From assembly GCA_017540645.1 (NCBI GenBank), contig JAFYAQ010000030.1:1-64000 (forward strand): DNA of 64,000 bases, given 5' to 3'. Under the pieces are notes generated by a model. That model saw nothing but the letters and a program-made list of their open reading frames with translations, was not told where the DNA came from and made no database searches. Position 1 is the stretch's first letter. Each line of letters opens with the position of its first letter. Shown piece by piece: positions 7,232 to 15,301 of this stretch. This DNA is from Oscillospiraceae bacterium (GTDB lineage Bacteria; Bacillota; Clostridia; Oscillospirales; Oscillospiraceae). The translations under genes and the position numbers were made by a program.

Positions 7232-8698
7232 ATGCCCTGCACCACCCTGCTGGTCGGAAAAAACGCCAGCTATGACGGCTCCACCATGATGGCCCGGAAC
7301 GAGGATTCCGGCGCCGGACACTTTGCACCGAAAAAATTTATCGTCGTCCTGCCCCAGGAGCAGCCCCGACATTATAAATCCGTTCTCTCCGGCGTGGAGA
7401 TTGACCTGCCGGACGATCCTCTGCGCTATACCGCCATGCCCAACGCCCTGCCGGACCAGGGGATCTGGGGCGAGTGCGGCGTCAACGCGGCCAATGTGGC
7501 CATGTCGGAGACGGAGACCATCACCTCCAACCCCCGAGTCCAGGGGGCCGACCCCCTGGTCAAGGGCGGCATCGGCGAGGAGGATCTGCTGACCATCGTG
7601 CTGCCCTACATCCGCTCCGCCCGGGAGGGCGTGCTGCGCCTGGGCGCGCTGCTGGAGCAGTACGGCACCTATGAGATGCACGGCATCGGCTTTCAGGACG
7701 CGGAAGAGATCTGGTGGCTGGAGTCCATCGGCGGCCACCACTGGATCGCCAAGCGCGTGCCCGACGACCGATATGTGGTCATGCCCAACCAGCAGGGTAT
7801 CGACTTTTTTGACCTGGCGGACGCCTTTGGAGAACAGCGGGAGCATCTCTGCTCCGGGGATCTGCTGGACTTCATCCGCGACAACCATCTGGATCTGAGC
7901 TTTCGGGGACCGGGCGAGGAGCTGGAGCAGGACCGGGTCTTTGACGTGCGCGCCGCTTTCGGCAGCCACGCGGACTCCGACCACAGTTACAACACGCCTC
8001 GGGCCTGGTACATGCTCCGGGCTCTGAATCCCCACACCTACGCCTGGGACGGGCCTCTTGCCGACTTCGGCCCGGAGGACGACGACCTGCCCTGGAGCAT
8101 GGTCCCCGAAAAGCGCATCACGGTGGAGGATGTGAAGTACGTGCTCTCCTCCCATTTCCAGGGGACGCCCTTTGACCCTTACGGCCGCCACGGAGATCCC
8201 TCTCTCCGGGGAAAATACCGGCCCATCGGCATCAATCGCAACAATTTCCTGGGCCTGACGCAGATCCGAGGCGATGCGCCGGAGGCGGTCCGCGCTCTGG
8301 AGTGGGTAGCCATGGGTTCCAATGTGTATAACGCCTTTGTCCCCTTCTTCCCCAATGTGGAAAGCGCCCCCGCTTACTTTTCCAACACAGGGGAAACGGT
8401 CAGCACGGAGAGCTTTTATTGGGCCAACCGGCTGATCGGCGCTCTGGCGGACCCGCACTTCGCCCCCTGCGCCATCCATATCGAGCGATACCAGAACAAG
8501 GTTGCTGAGCGCGCCTATGCCATGCTCAGCGCCTTTGTGGCCGAAAGTGCCGGTAAGCAGGACGTCCCCGCCTTTCTGGCCGAGTGCAACCGGGCGCTCA
8601 GCGACATGGCCCGGGAGGAGACGGACCGGGTCCTGGCCCAGGTCCTGTTCGAAGCCAGCATGCGGATGAAAAACGGCTTCTCCCGCTCCGATGCCTGA
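7232..8698 (+). CDS. C69-family dipeptidase (PepD-like)
   Basis: 488 residues. It begins MPCTTLLVGKNASYDGSTMMARNED, the signature of peptidase family C69, in which the N-terminal Cys (here Cys3) is the nucleophile exposed by processing. WGECGVNAANVAMSETET, GTYEMHGIGFQDAEEIWWLES and SYNTPRAW are further family motifs. It should hydrolyse dipeptides of broad specificity in the cytoplasm. AAGGAGG at 7218-7224 supports ATG 7232; an in-frame ATG at 7211 would place seven residues before this and lacks as good a site. A 14-base hairpin terminator follows. Confidence 0.92.
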   Translation: MPCTTLLVGKNASYDGSTMMARNEDSGAGHFAPKKFIVVLPQEQPRHYKSVLSGVEIDLPDDPLRYTAMPNALPDQGIWGECGVNAANVAMSETETITSNPRVQGADPLVKGGIGEEDLLTIVLPYIRSAREGVLRLGALLEQYGTYEMHGIGFQDAEEIWWLESIGGHHWIAKRVPDDRYVVMPNQQGIDFFDLADAFGEQREHLCSGDLLDFIRDNHLDLSFRGPGEELEQDRVFDVRAAFGSHADSDHSYNTPRAWYMLRALNPHTYAWDGPLADFGPEDDDLPWSMVPEKRITVEDVKYVLSSHFQGTPFDPYGRHGDPSLRGKYRPIGINRNNFLGLTQIRGDAPEAVRALEWVAMGSNVYNAFVPFFPNVESAPAYFSNTGETVSTESFYWANRLIGALADPHFAPCAIHIERYQNKVAERAYAMLSAFVAESAGKQDVPAFLAECNRALSDMAREETDRVLAQVLFEASMRMKNGFSRSDA

Positions 8699-8705
8699 CC
8701 CCAAT

Positions 8706-8740
8706 AAACTGCCCGCGGCTCTTATGGCCGCGGGCAGTTT
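8706..8740 (+). terminator. Bidirectional hairpin terminator
   Basis: AAACTGCCCGCGGC at 8706-8719 pairs perfectly with 8727-8740; the A/T flanks serve both the dipeptidase (plus) and the convergent transporter gene (minus). Confidence 0.75.
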
Positions 8741-8746
8741 GCCGAT

Positions 8747-9901
8747 TTATAAGAAATGTTCCTCCAGGAGCAGTACCGCAAGAAAGCCCAGATTCCACCC
8801 GGTGAACACTCCCAGGTAGCGCCCCTTGGCCGGGCGCGGGGTCTTTGTGTAGTACTGCCAGGTGATCAGACTGGCCATGGAGGCGATGATGGTCCCCAGG
8901 CCTCCCAGATTGACGCCCACGATCAGATCCTCCAGCCGGGAGGTGAAGGCGCTCAGCAGCATGGCCGCCGGGACGTTGCTGATGACCTGGCTGACGAGAA
9001 CGGAGACCGCCACCTCCCGCCCGTCGATGCTCTGGCGGATCAGCTGCTGAAACCCCGGCAGATTTTTGATATTGCCCGCCAGGATGAAAAACACCAGGAA
9101 GGTGCAAAGCAGCATGTAGTTCACGCCGCGGAAGGCTTTTCGATCCATCCAGAGGAACGCGGTCAGGACCACCGCCAGCAAGACCGGCACCGGCACCAGA
9201 CGAAGGACGCTCAGCACGCACAGGACAAGCAGCGCGGCGCAGACGATGGCCTTTCGACGGTCCAGGGGATGGGGCCGTTCCGCCTCCGGAGGCAGGGACA
9301 GTTTTCCGTCCTTCACCGTCAGCAGAGCGGCCGCCAGCAGCAGTCCGGCGAGCAGCGTATACTTGCCCGTGACGGTCAAAAAGCGCAGGGCGCTCATGCC
9401 GGACCGGCTGAACAGATACAGGTTCTGGGGGTTTCCCAGGGGTGTGAACATGCTTCCGATGTTGGCCGCGATTGTCTGCAGCACCAGGATCGTCACCAGT
9501 TCCCTTCCCCGCTGCTTTTCTCTGGAGAAAATGGCCAGGGTCAACGGTACGAAGGACATGAGCGCCACGTCGTTGGTGATCAGCATAGAAGAGAAAAAGC
9601 TGAGGAAAACCAGCGCGGCCCCCACCCGCCGGACGGTGGAAAAACGCCGCCGCAGCCAGGCGGAGATCCGGTCCGCCAGGCCCAGGCGGACCATGCCGCT
9701 GATGACGGTCATCTGGCAGAACAGCAGCGCCAGCGTCCGAAAATCGATATAGTCCACATAGGCCCGGGAGGGCGGCACGACAAACATGCTGCCCAGGGCC
9801 AGCACCAGAGCAATGCAGAAGATCGCCTGGGATCGGAAAAAGGAGACAAGCGCTATCATCGCCGCGGTCACTCCTGTTCGGTCTTGATAAGAGTCGGTCA
9901 T
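8747..9901 (-). CDS. SLC13/ArsB-type anion transporter
   Basis: About 384 residues, highly hydrophobic with roughly ten to eleven membrane spans. The motif ITNDVALMSFVPLTLAIF, then FTPLGNPQNLYLF, and in the second half SQVISNVPAAMLLSAF, are the paired re-entrant loop signatures of the ion transporter superfamily that includes SLC13 dicarboxylate carriers, ArsB and CitMHS proteins. It likely moves a dicarboxylate or other anion with a cation. The start is uncertain: ATG 9901 is chosen, but the best SD (GGGGGAGGAG) lies about 27 bases upstream. Divergent from the methyltransferase gene at 10058. Confidence 0.85.
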   Translation of the reverse strand: MTDSYQDRTGVTAAMIALVSFFRSQAIFCIALVLALGSMFVVPPSRAYVDYIDFRTLALLFCQMTVISGMVRLGLADRISAWLRRRFSTVRRVGAALVFLSFFSSMLITNDVALMSFVPLTLAIFSREKQRGRELVTILVLQTIAANIGSMFTPLGNPQNLYLFSRSGMSALRFLTVTGKYTLLAGLLLAAALLTVKDGKLSLPPEAERPHPLDRRKAIVCAALLVLCVLSVLRLVPVPVLLAVVLTAFLWMDRKAFRGVNYMLLCTFLVFFILAGNIKNLPGFQQLIRQSIDGREVAVSVLVSQVISNVPAAMLLSAFTSRLEDLIVGVNLGGLGTIIASMASLITWQYYTKTPRPAKGRYLGVFTGWNLGFLAVLLLEEHFL

Positions 9902-9972
9902 AAACGCGACCAGCTCGTTTATAGCACTCCTCCCCCACAAAAGCAAGGAAAAGCAGGAAAAAGGGGAATTTC

Positions 9973-10000
9973 TTGACTTTCTTATGGGGAAAGATATAAT
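9973..10000 (+). promoter_or_regulatory. Promoter of the methyltransferase-AlkD-GNAT cluster
   Basis: TTGACT (9973-9978), 16-base spacer, TATAAT (9995-10000), 57 bases before the start codon. It probably drives the tightly packed genes to 12834. Confidence 0.65.
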
Positions 10001-10057
10001 CAAGCGGTAAGAGATCCGTCCCTTCCGCCCGCAGCGTGAAAAACAGGAGCAATGCCT

Positions 10058-10816
10058 ATGAAATATACGCAGCAAAACGCGCAGATCATCGATTCCTGGC
10101 AAACAAAATACGGTCTTCCATGGATGGAACCCATCAGCCATGAGCGTTATCTGGACGCCTGCCGCGGGGATTGGGATATCACCCTCACCCCTGTCCGGCC
10201 TGTCCCCCACCACTGGATCGGCGATGTGCGCGGCAAAAAGGTCCTGGGGCTCGCTGCGGGCGGCGGTCAGCAGATGCCGGTGCTGTGCGCCCTGGGCGCG
10301 GAATGCACAGTGCTGGACATCTCTCGGACCCAGCTGGAGAGCGAGGAGGCCGTGGCCCGGCGGGAGGGATATGCCATTCAACTCATCCGGGGGGATATGA
10401 CGGAGCCGCTCCCCTTCCCGGACGAGAGCTTTGATATGATCATCAACCCGGTCTCCAACCATTACATTGAGGAGGTCCTCCCTGTCTTTGCCGAGTGCCA
10501 CCGGGTACTCAAGAAGGGCGGGCAGTTGCTCTGCGGTCTGGACACGGGGATCTACTGGATGCTGGACAGCCGGGAGGAGCGGGTCGTCCACACGCTTCCC
10601 TTCAACCCACTGAAGGACCGGGCGATTTATGAGGAACTGATGGAAAACGACATGGGCCTGCTGTTTTCCCACACGCTGGAGGAGCAGATCGGCGGGCAGC
10701 TGAAGGCCGGTTTCCGGCTGCTGGATCTGTACGAGGACACCAACGGCGCGGGGCCGCTGCACGAAAAAAACGTCCCCACCTTTATCGCCACCCGGTGTCG
10801 GAAGGAGGACGTCTGA
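10058..10816 (+). CDS. SAM-dependent methyltransferase, paralog A
   Basis: 252 residues. Motif I is VLGLAAGGGQQMPVLCALG, an unusual Gly-rich variant (GGGQQ), followed by CTVLDISRTQLE, GDMTEPLPFPDESFDMIINPVSN and RVLKKGGQLLCG. About half of the residues match the gene at 12076-12834, which has the same length; LEEQI.GQL.AGF..L.LYEDTNGAG is shared near the C-terminus. ATG 10058 has AGGAG eight bases away; ATG 10052 is too close to it. The TGA overlaps the next ATG (TGATG at 10814-10818), indicating translational coupling with the AlkD-like gene. Substrate is unknown. Confidence 0.87.
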   Translation: MKYTQQNAQIIDSWQTKYGLPWMEPISHERYLDACRGDWDITLTPVRPVPHHWIGDVRGKKVLGLAAGGGQQMPVLCALGAECTVLDISRTQLESEEAVARREGYAIQLIRGDMTEPLPFPDESFDMIINPVSNHYIEEVLPVFAECHRVLKKGGQLLCGLDTGIYWMLDSREERVVHTLPFNPLKDRAIYEELMENDMGLLFSHTLEEQIGGQLKAGFRLLDLYEDTNGAGPLHEKNVPTFIATRCRKEDV

Positions 10817-11502
10817 TGCTGACAGAGGAGATACGGCAGGCGCTTTTCGCCGCCCGGGACGATGCCTACCGGGAGTTCCAGGCAAAGCTGTTCCCCACAG
10901 TACCAGGCGATACCATCATCGGCGTGCGGACACCGGCGCTGCGCTCCTACGCAAAACAGCTCATAAAGCGCGCGGACATCTCCGAGTTTCTCTCGGCGCT
11001 GCCCCACGCCTATTTTGATGAAAACCAGCTCCACGCCTTTCTTATGTCCGAGGAGAAGAACTATAAAAAATGCGTGGAGGGCATCGAGCGCTTTCTCCCC
11101 TACATTGACAACTGGGCGACCTGCGATCAGCTCTCGCCCAAGGTGTTCAAAAAGCACCGGGAGGAGCTGCGGGAGCCCATCCGGCGCTGACTCCGCTCGG
11201 AGGAGACCTACACCCTTCGCTTCGGGATCGGTATGCTGATGGAGCATTATCTGGACGATGCCTTTGATCCGGTCTACCCGGATATGGTCGCCGCTGTCCG
11301 CTCGGAGGAATATTATGTGAAAATGGGCATCGCCTGGTATTTTGCCACCGCCCTGGCCAAGCAGTATGACGCCGCCCTTCCCTATCTGGAACAGCGGAGA
11401 CTGGATCCCTGGACCCACAACAAGGCCATACAGAAGGCCCTGGAGAGCCGACGCATCGCGCCGGAGCAAAAAGAATATCTGAAAAACCTGAAAATCCGAT
11501 AA
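10816..11502 (+). pseudogene. AlkD-like DNA alkylation repair protein, interrupted by an in-frame TGA
   Basis: Translation gives 124 residues (to ...EELREPIRR) and then TGA at 11188-11190; the same frame continues without another stop to 11502 with LRSEETYTLRFGIGMLMEH and EYYVKMGIAWYFATALAKQY, the strongly conserved C-terminal half of the HEAT-repeat DNA alkylation repair family (COG4912/AlkD). Read through, it would be 228 residues, a normal family length. Family members usually carry Trp at this site (KWL.S..TYT.RF), so a TGG to TGA change is the simplest explanation. AlkD enzymes remove bulky or cationic N-alkylpurines. TGA ends many other genes here, so general recoding is excluded. A sequencing error is possible. 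Confidence 0.85.
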
Positions 11503-11516
11503 ACAGGAGGATACCT

Positions 11517-12071
11517 ATGGAACACTGCGGCACAGTCCGGCTGGAGTCGGAGCGGCTGATCCTGCGGCGCTTTACCCCGGAGGACGCCCGGGCTATGTAC
11601 GATAACTGGGCCTCGGACCCGGAGGTGACCGCCTTTCTGACCTGGCCACCCCATGAAAGCCCGGCGGCCACCCGGCGGCTGCTGGAGCAATGGGCCGCGT
11701 CCTATTCGGATGAGCGGTATTACCAGTGGGCCATCGTTTGGAAGGAAAACGGGGACGAGCCCATCGGCAGCATCTCCGCCGTGGGCATAAAGGACAGCAT
11801 TTCCGCGATCGAGATCGGCTACTGCATCGGACAGCGCTGGTGGCACCGGGGGATCACCTCGGAGGCTCTGGCCACGCTGATCGACTTCTTTTTCGATCGG
11901 GTGGGCGCCAACCGGATCGAATGCCGCCACGATCCCAACAATCCCCGCTCGGGCATGGTGATGAAAAAATGCGGCTTGCGCTATGAGGGTACCTCGCGCA
12001 GCGCGGACCGCAACAATCAGGGGATCTGCGATGTGTGCCGGTACGCGATCCTGCGTCAGGATCGGAGTTGA
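11517..12071 (+). CDS. RimJ/RimL-type GNAT N-acetyltransferase
   Basis: 184 residues: LESERLILRRFTPEDARAMY is the standard start of the Acetyltransf_3 (RimJ/RimL) group, followed by EIGYCIGQRWWHRGITSEAL (acetyl-CoA pyrophosphate loop), NRIECRHDPNNPRSGMVMKKCGLRYEG. It should acetylate a protein N-terminus or small amine. AGGAGG at 11505-11510 precedes the ATG. It lies between the broken AlkD gene and the second methyltransferase, four bases before the latter, clearly in one transcription unit. Confidence 0.92.
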   Translation: MEHCGTVRLESERLILRRFTPEDARAMYDNWASDPEVTAFLTWPPHESPAATRRLLEQWAASYSDERYYQWAIVWKENGDEPIGSISAVGIKDSISAIEIGYCIGQRWWHRGITSEALATLIDFFFDRVGANRIECRHDPNNPRSGMVMKKCGLRYEGTSRSADRNNQGICDVCRYAILRQDRS

Positions 12072-12075
12072 GACC

Positions 12076-12834
12076 ATGAGCTATCAGGATATAAACGCCG
12101 CAACGATCGACCGCTGGGTGCAGGAGGGCTGGGAATGGGGCAGCCCCATCAGCCACCAGGACTATCTGCGGGCCTGGGAAGGCAGCTGGGACGTGCTGCT
12201 GACCCCCACGAAAAAAGTCCCTCACGCCTGGTTTGGAGAGCTGAAGGGAAAAAAGCTGCTGGGCCTTGCCAGCGGCGGCGGCCAGCAAATGCCCGTTTTT
12301 GCGGCTCTGGGCGCGGAATGCACGGTGCTTGATTACTCTGAGCGCCAGCTGGATGCGGAGCGGATGGTGGCCCGGCGGGAGGGCTACGACATACGCATCC
12401 TCCGCGCCGACATGACAAAGCCCCTCCCCTTCGAAAATGAGGAATTCGATCTCATCTTCCACCCTGTCTCCAATTGCTATGTGCGGGAGGTCAAGCCCAT
12501 CTGGCGGGAATGCTGGCGAGTATTGAAGCCCGGCGGGCTGCTTTTGTCCGGGGTAGATCACTATGTCAACTACATTGTGGATTCCCAGGAACGGGAGATC
12601 GTCAACTCTCTCCCTTTTGATCCCCTGTCCAACGCGGAACAGCGCAGACAGCTGGAAGAGGCCGACGCGGGGTTTCAGTTCTCTCACAGTCTGGAGGAGC
12701 AGATCAACGGGCAGCTGCAGGCCGGCTTCACCCTGCTGGAGTTGTATGAGGACACCAACGGCGCGGGCCGGCTCCATGAGCTGAACATCCCCACATTTCT
12801 GGCGATGCGTTCCCGGAAAGATCCCGCGGGCTGA
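12076..12834 (+). CDS. SAM-dependent methyltransferase, paralog B
   Basis: 252 residues, same length and domain plan as paralog A (10058-10816). Motif I is LLGLASGGGQQMPVFAALG, followed by CTVLDYSERQLD, ADMTKPLPFENEEFDLIFHPVSN and RVLKPGGLLLSG. The similarity runs the whole length including the N-terminal SPISH.DYL.A..GSWD segment, so this is a local duplication that was later separated by the AlkD-like and GNAT genes, or a duplication of a larger unit. The ATG follows the GNAT stop by four bases. Substrate unknown. Confidence 0.87.
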   Translation: MSYQDINAATIDRWVQEGWEWGSPISHQDYLRAWEGSWDVLLTPTKKVPHAWFGELKGKKLLGLASGGGQQMPVFAALGAECTVLDYSERQLDAERMVARREGYDIRILRADMTKPLPFENEEFDLIFHPVSNCYVREVKPIWRECWRVLKPGGLLLSGVDHYVNYIVDSQEREIVNSLPFDPLSNAEQRRQLEEADAGFQFSHSLEEQINGQLQAGFTLLELYEDTNGAGRLHELNIPTFLAMRSRKDPAG

Positions 12835-12870
12835 TCGACCGGGAGAAGGTTCTCCGTATCCTTTCCCATG

Positions 12871-12908
12871 CTCTCTCCCGTGGCTTTCCGCGGGAGAGAG
12901 CTATATTT
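12871..12908 (+). terminator. Hairpin after methyltransferase B
   Basis: CTCTCTCCCGTGG (12871-12883) pairs with 12888-12900 over 13 bases with one G.T pair around a CTTT loop. The following CTATATTTC is only moderately T-rich, so termination may be partial. Confidence 0.55.
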
Positions 12909-12909
12909 C

Positions 12910-12938
12910 TTGCTTTTTTCAATGACCTGGATTATAAT
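12910..12938 (+). promoter_or_regulatory. Promoter for the EamA transporter gene
   Basis: TTGCTT (12910-12915), 17-base spacer, TATAAT (12933-12938), 37 bases before the ATG. Confidence 0.7.
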
Positions 12939-12974
12939 GAGCCGTCATTTTACGTAAAAGAGAGGAAATAAAAA

Positions 12975-13886
12975 ATGTGGTTTTGGTTTGCTGTTATTGC
13001 GCTGCTGTGCTGGAGCGGGTCGGATCTTTTCTCCAAGATCGGCTGTCAGGACGCCGGTGACAAGTACAGCCATCTGAAAATGGTGATGGCGGTGGGCGTG
13101 GTCATGGGCCTGCACGCTGCCTACGAGGTCTTTATCGGCGGCGTGGAGATCAACGGACAGATCATCCTCACCTATCTGCCGGTGTCCTGTCTGTATATCC
13201 TGTCCATGGCCATCGGCTATCTGGGGCTGCGGTACATAGAGCTGTCCATCTCCTCCCCCATCTGCAACTCCTCCGGGGCCATTGTGGCGGTGCTGACGCT
13301 GATCACCTCCGGCATCAGCGAGGATCTTCCCCCCGTGGCGCTGGTGGCCGTGGCCCTGGTGTGCATCGGCGTGATCGCTCTGGGCATCACCGAGTCCCGA
13401 GAGGATGAGGAGCTGCGGCGGGCCCGTCAGGACGCGAGCAATCATCACTATGCCAAGAGCTGGATCGCCATTCTCATCCCCGTGATCTACTGCCTGCTGG
13501 ACGCTCTGGGCACCTTTGCCGACAGTCTGGTGCTGGAGACGCTGAACGAGGACAGCGCCAACGTGGCCTATGAGCTGACTTTCCTGCTGGTGGGCATCCT
13601 GTGCGCGGTGTATGTGCTGGGCATCAGAAAGCAGAAGCTGATTCCCAAAATGGAGGCCCCCAAGTATGTGGGAGCCGTGTGCGAGACCATCGGACAGTTC
13701 TTCTACATCTACGCCCTGGCCGACTCTGAGCATGTGGCCTTCGCTGCCCCCATCATCTCCGCCTACTGCGTGGCCAGTGTGATCTGGAGCCGCATCTTCC
13801 TGAAGGAAAAGCTCTCCCGGAAGCATTATGCCTGCATCGCTCTGGTGGTCGTGGGCATCGTGATTCTGGGTGTTCTGGATATTTAA
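12975..13886 (+). CDS. EamA/DMT superfamily transporter
   Basis: 303 residues with about ten predicted membrane helices in two halves, the EamA (drug/metabolite transporter) plan: an N-terminal WFWFAVIALLCWSGSDLFSK, LSISSPICNSSGAIVAVLT at the end of the first repeat, and AAPIISAYCVASVIWSRIFLKEKLSRKHY near the end of the second, matching the family's conserved P-x-x-x-x-x-x-G and E-x-x-x-x repeat features. Likely a metabolite exporter or importer in the cytoplasmic membrane; substrate not inferable. AGAGGA lies about nine bases before the ATG, and it has its own promoter. Confidence 0.88.
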   Translation: MWFWFAVIALLCWSGSDLFSKIGCQDAGDKYSHLKMVMAVGVVMGLHAAYEVFIGGVEINGQIILTYLPVSCLYILSMAIGYLGLRYIELSISSPICNSSGAIVAVLTLITSGISEDLPPVALVAVALVCIGVIALGITESREDEELRRARQDASNHHYAKSWIAILIPVIYCLLDALGTFADSLVLETLNEDSANVAYELTFLLVGILCAVYVLGIRKQKLIPKMEAPKYVGAVCETIGQFFYIYALADSEHVAFAAPIISAYCVASVIWSRIFLKEKLSRKHYACIALVVVGIVILGVLDI

Positions 13887-13943
13887 GCGTCTTTCGCCTA
13901 TATTTTTCAATCATTCTCCCGGATTCTTTGTTTGATATGTCTA

Positions 13944-13971
13944 TTGCTTTTCCCATTTAAAGTGTTATAAT
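13944..13971 (+). promoter_or_regulatory. Promoter of the leader peptide and ABC importer
   Basis: TTGCTT (13944-13949), 16-base spacer, TATAAT (13966-13971). The predicted transcript start near 13978 lies just before the leader peptide at 14011, so leader and attenuator are transcribed together with the ABC genes. Confidence 0.7.
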
Positions 13972-14010
13972 GCTTGGCAGTTGACACAGGAAAAAGGAGG
14001 TATCGGCCAC

Positions 14011-14127
14011 ATGTCAGAGCGCGTCTGTCGGGAAAACATCCTGCGTTTTGACGCCCGTTCTTTTGCGGGGCTGTATTTTTACGGCTATTTCAGCTTTACG
14101 GCGCGCAAAAACGACGGGGTGGACTGA
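14011..14127 (+). CDS. 38-residue leader peptide with a Phe/Tyr-rich run
   Basis: A small frame with a strong AAGGAGG (13994-14000) ten bases before its ATG and TGA at 14125-14127. It encodes 38 residues with five Phe and three Tyr but no Trp; codons 22-29 read YFYGYFSF, six aromatic residues in eight codons (14074-14097). It is followed within 25 bases by a terminator hairpin and then by an ABC importer operon, and has its own promoter. This is the layout of an attenuation leader in which ribosome stalling at aromatic codons reports Phe/Tyr-tRNA charging. The coding call rests on SD, position and composition; it could instead be a short functional protein. Confidence 0.7.
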   Translation: MSERVCRENILRFDARSFAGLYFYGYFSFTARKNDGVD

Positions 14128-14184
14128 TACCGGATCGGAAGGTAAACAGGCGGCTCCGTCCATGGGATGGAGCCGTTTATTTTA
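14113..14184 (+). promoter_or_regulatory. Candidate attenuator: alternative antiterminator and terminator stems
   Basis: Terminator: 14151-14160 pairs with 14166-14175 (10 bp, one G.U, loop CATGG) followed by TTTATTTTA. Antiterminator: GACGGGG (14113-14119) pairs with CUCCGUC (14154-14160; 7 bp, one G.U), which uses the same left arm. The left antiterminator strand overlaps leader codons 35-37, so a ribosome that reaches the stop codon would cover it and allow termination, whereas one stalled at the aromatic codons would leave it free. The stems are seen in the sequence; the mechanism is inferred. Confidence 0.6.
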
Positions 14185-14216
14185 TGAAAGTCTATCAACT
14201 AAAAGGAGAGAACACA

Positions 14217-15242
14217 ATGAAAAAGCTTATCGCTATCGTGCTTGCCCTGACCATGGTAATCGCCCTGGCCGCCTGCGGCAGCTCCTCCAACACGGCTGCC
14301 CCCGCCGCTGCCGACAACACCGCTCCCGCTGCTGCCGAGCCCGCTGCCGCCGAAGAGAAGACCTTTGTGGTCGGCATCTGCCAGTTTGTGCAGCATGTGG
14401 CTCTTGACAGCGCCACCCAGGGCTTCAAGGACGCCCTGACCGAGGCGCTGGGCGACAAGGTCAGCTTCCGCGAGGAGAACGCCTCCGGCGATATCCCCAC
14501 CTGCGGCATCATCTGCAATCAGTTCGTGGCCGAGAAGGTCGACCTGATCATGGCCAACGCCACCCCGGCCCTCCAGGCTGCCGCCACGGCGACCAGCGCC
14601 AACCCCATCCCCGTGCTGGGCACCTCCGTCACCGAGTACGGTACAGCTCTGGATATCGACGATTTCTCCGGCACCACCGGCGTCAATATCTCCGGCACCT
14701 CTGACCTGGCTCCCCTGGCGGATCAGGCGGACATGTTCGCCGAGCTGCTGCCCGAGGCCAAGACCATCGGCATCCTTTACTGCTCCGCCGAGCCCAACTC
14801 CGTCTACCAGGCAAAGGTCGTGAAGGAGCGTCTGGAGGCCAACGGCTACACCGTGAAGGTGTACACCTTCGCCGACTCCAACGAGCTGGCCAATGTTGTC
14901 ACCAGCGCCTGCAATGAAGGCAACGACGCGCTCTACATCCCCACCGACAACACCGCCGCCTCCGCCACCGAGACCATCAACAACGTGGCTCAGCCCGCCG
15001 GTATCCCCATCATCTGCGGCGAGGAGGGCATCTGCAAGGGCTGCGGCATCGCCACTCTGTCCATTGACTACTACAGCCTGGGCGTCGCCACCGGCAAGAT
15101 GGCCGTCCGGATCCTGACCGAGGGGGAGGACGTCTCCGCCATGGAGATCGAGTACGATCCCAACCCCGTGAAGAAGTACAACGCCGAGCTTTGCTCCGCT
15201 CTCGGCATCACCATCCCCGACACCTACGAGGCCATCGCCTGA
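14217..15242 (+). CDS. ABC importer substrate-binding lipoprotein (COG2984/TrpX-like)
   Basis: 341 residues. A lipoprotein signal peptide ends in LAAC with Cys20, followed by an Ala-rich linker to about residue 45. The mature domain shows QHVALDSATQGFKDAL, ICNQFVAEKVDLIMANATPALQAA, PIPVLGTSVTEYG and GVNISGTSDLAPLADQ, typical of the COG2984 periplasmic-binding family that includes the tryptophan-binding TrpX. It should capture an amino acid or related ligand outside the membrane. AAGGAGAG (14203-14210) precedes the ATG. It heads a three-gene operon with permease and ATPase; the aromatic leader upstream hints at an aromatic amino acid ligand, which is inference. Confidence 0.9.
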   Translation: MKKLIAIVLALTMVIALAACGSSSNTAAPAAADNTAPAAAEPAAAEEKTFVVGICQFVQHVALDSATQGFKDALTEALGDKVSFREENASGDIPTCGIICNQFVAEKVDLIMANATPALQAAATATSANPIPVLGTSVTEYGTALDIDDFSGTTGVNISGTSDLAPLADQADMFAELLPEAKTIGILYCSAEPNSVYQAKVVKERLEANGYTVKVYTFADSNELANVVTSACNEGNDALYIPTDNTAASATETINNVAQPAGIPIICGEEGICKGCGIATLSIDYYSLGVATGKMAVRILTEGEDVSAMEIEYDPNPVKKYNAELCSALGITIPDTYEAIA

Positions 15243-15258
15243 TCCCCTGTTGATTACA

Positions 15259-15288
15259 AACCTCCGGCTGTGACACAGCCGGAGGTTT
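15259..15288 (+). terminator. Intra-operon hairpin (partial terminator or mRNA stabiliser)
   Basis: Near-perfect inverted repeat 15259-15272/15274-15287 (central bases form the loop) followed by TTTT, 17 bases after the binding-protein stop and overlapping the region just before the permease RBS. Such hairpins commonly let the binding protein be made in excess over the membrane components. Confidence 0.65.
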
Positions 15289-15301
15289 TGGAGGTTAATT
15301 T

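Noticed and set aside
9246..9752. A 168-codon plus-strand frame opposite the SLC13-type transporter
   Set aside because: Arg/Ser/Pro-rich composition, no motif, and complete overlap with a clear membrane transporter on the other strand.
11188..11190. TGA read as Trp (alternative code) or selenocysteine
   Set aside because: TGA ends many intact genes here (for example at 571, 10814 and 63958), and no SECIS-like hairpin or Cys/Sec family position is involved; the site is a conserved Trp.
13978..14216. T-box or SAM riboswitch upstream of the ABC importer
   Set aside because: No T-box consensus (AGGGTGGNACCGCG) or S-box core was seen; the coding leader and hairpins explain the region better.
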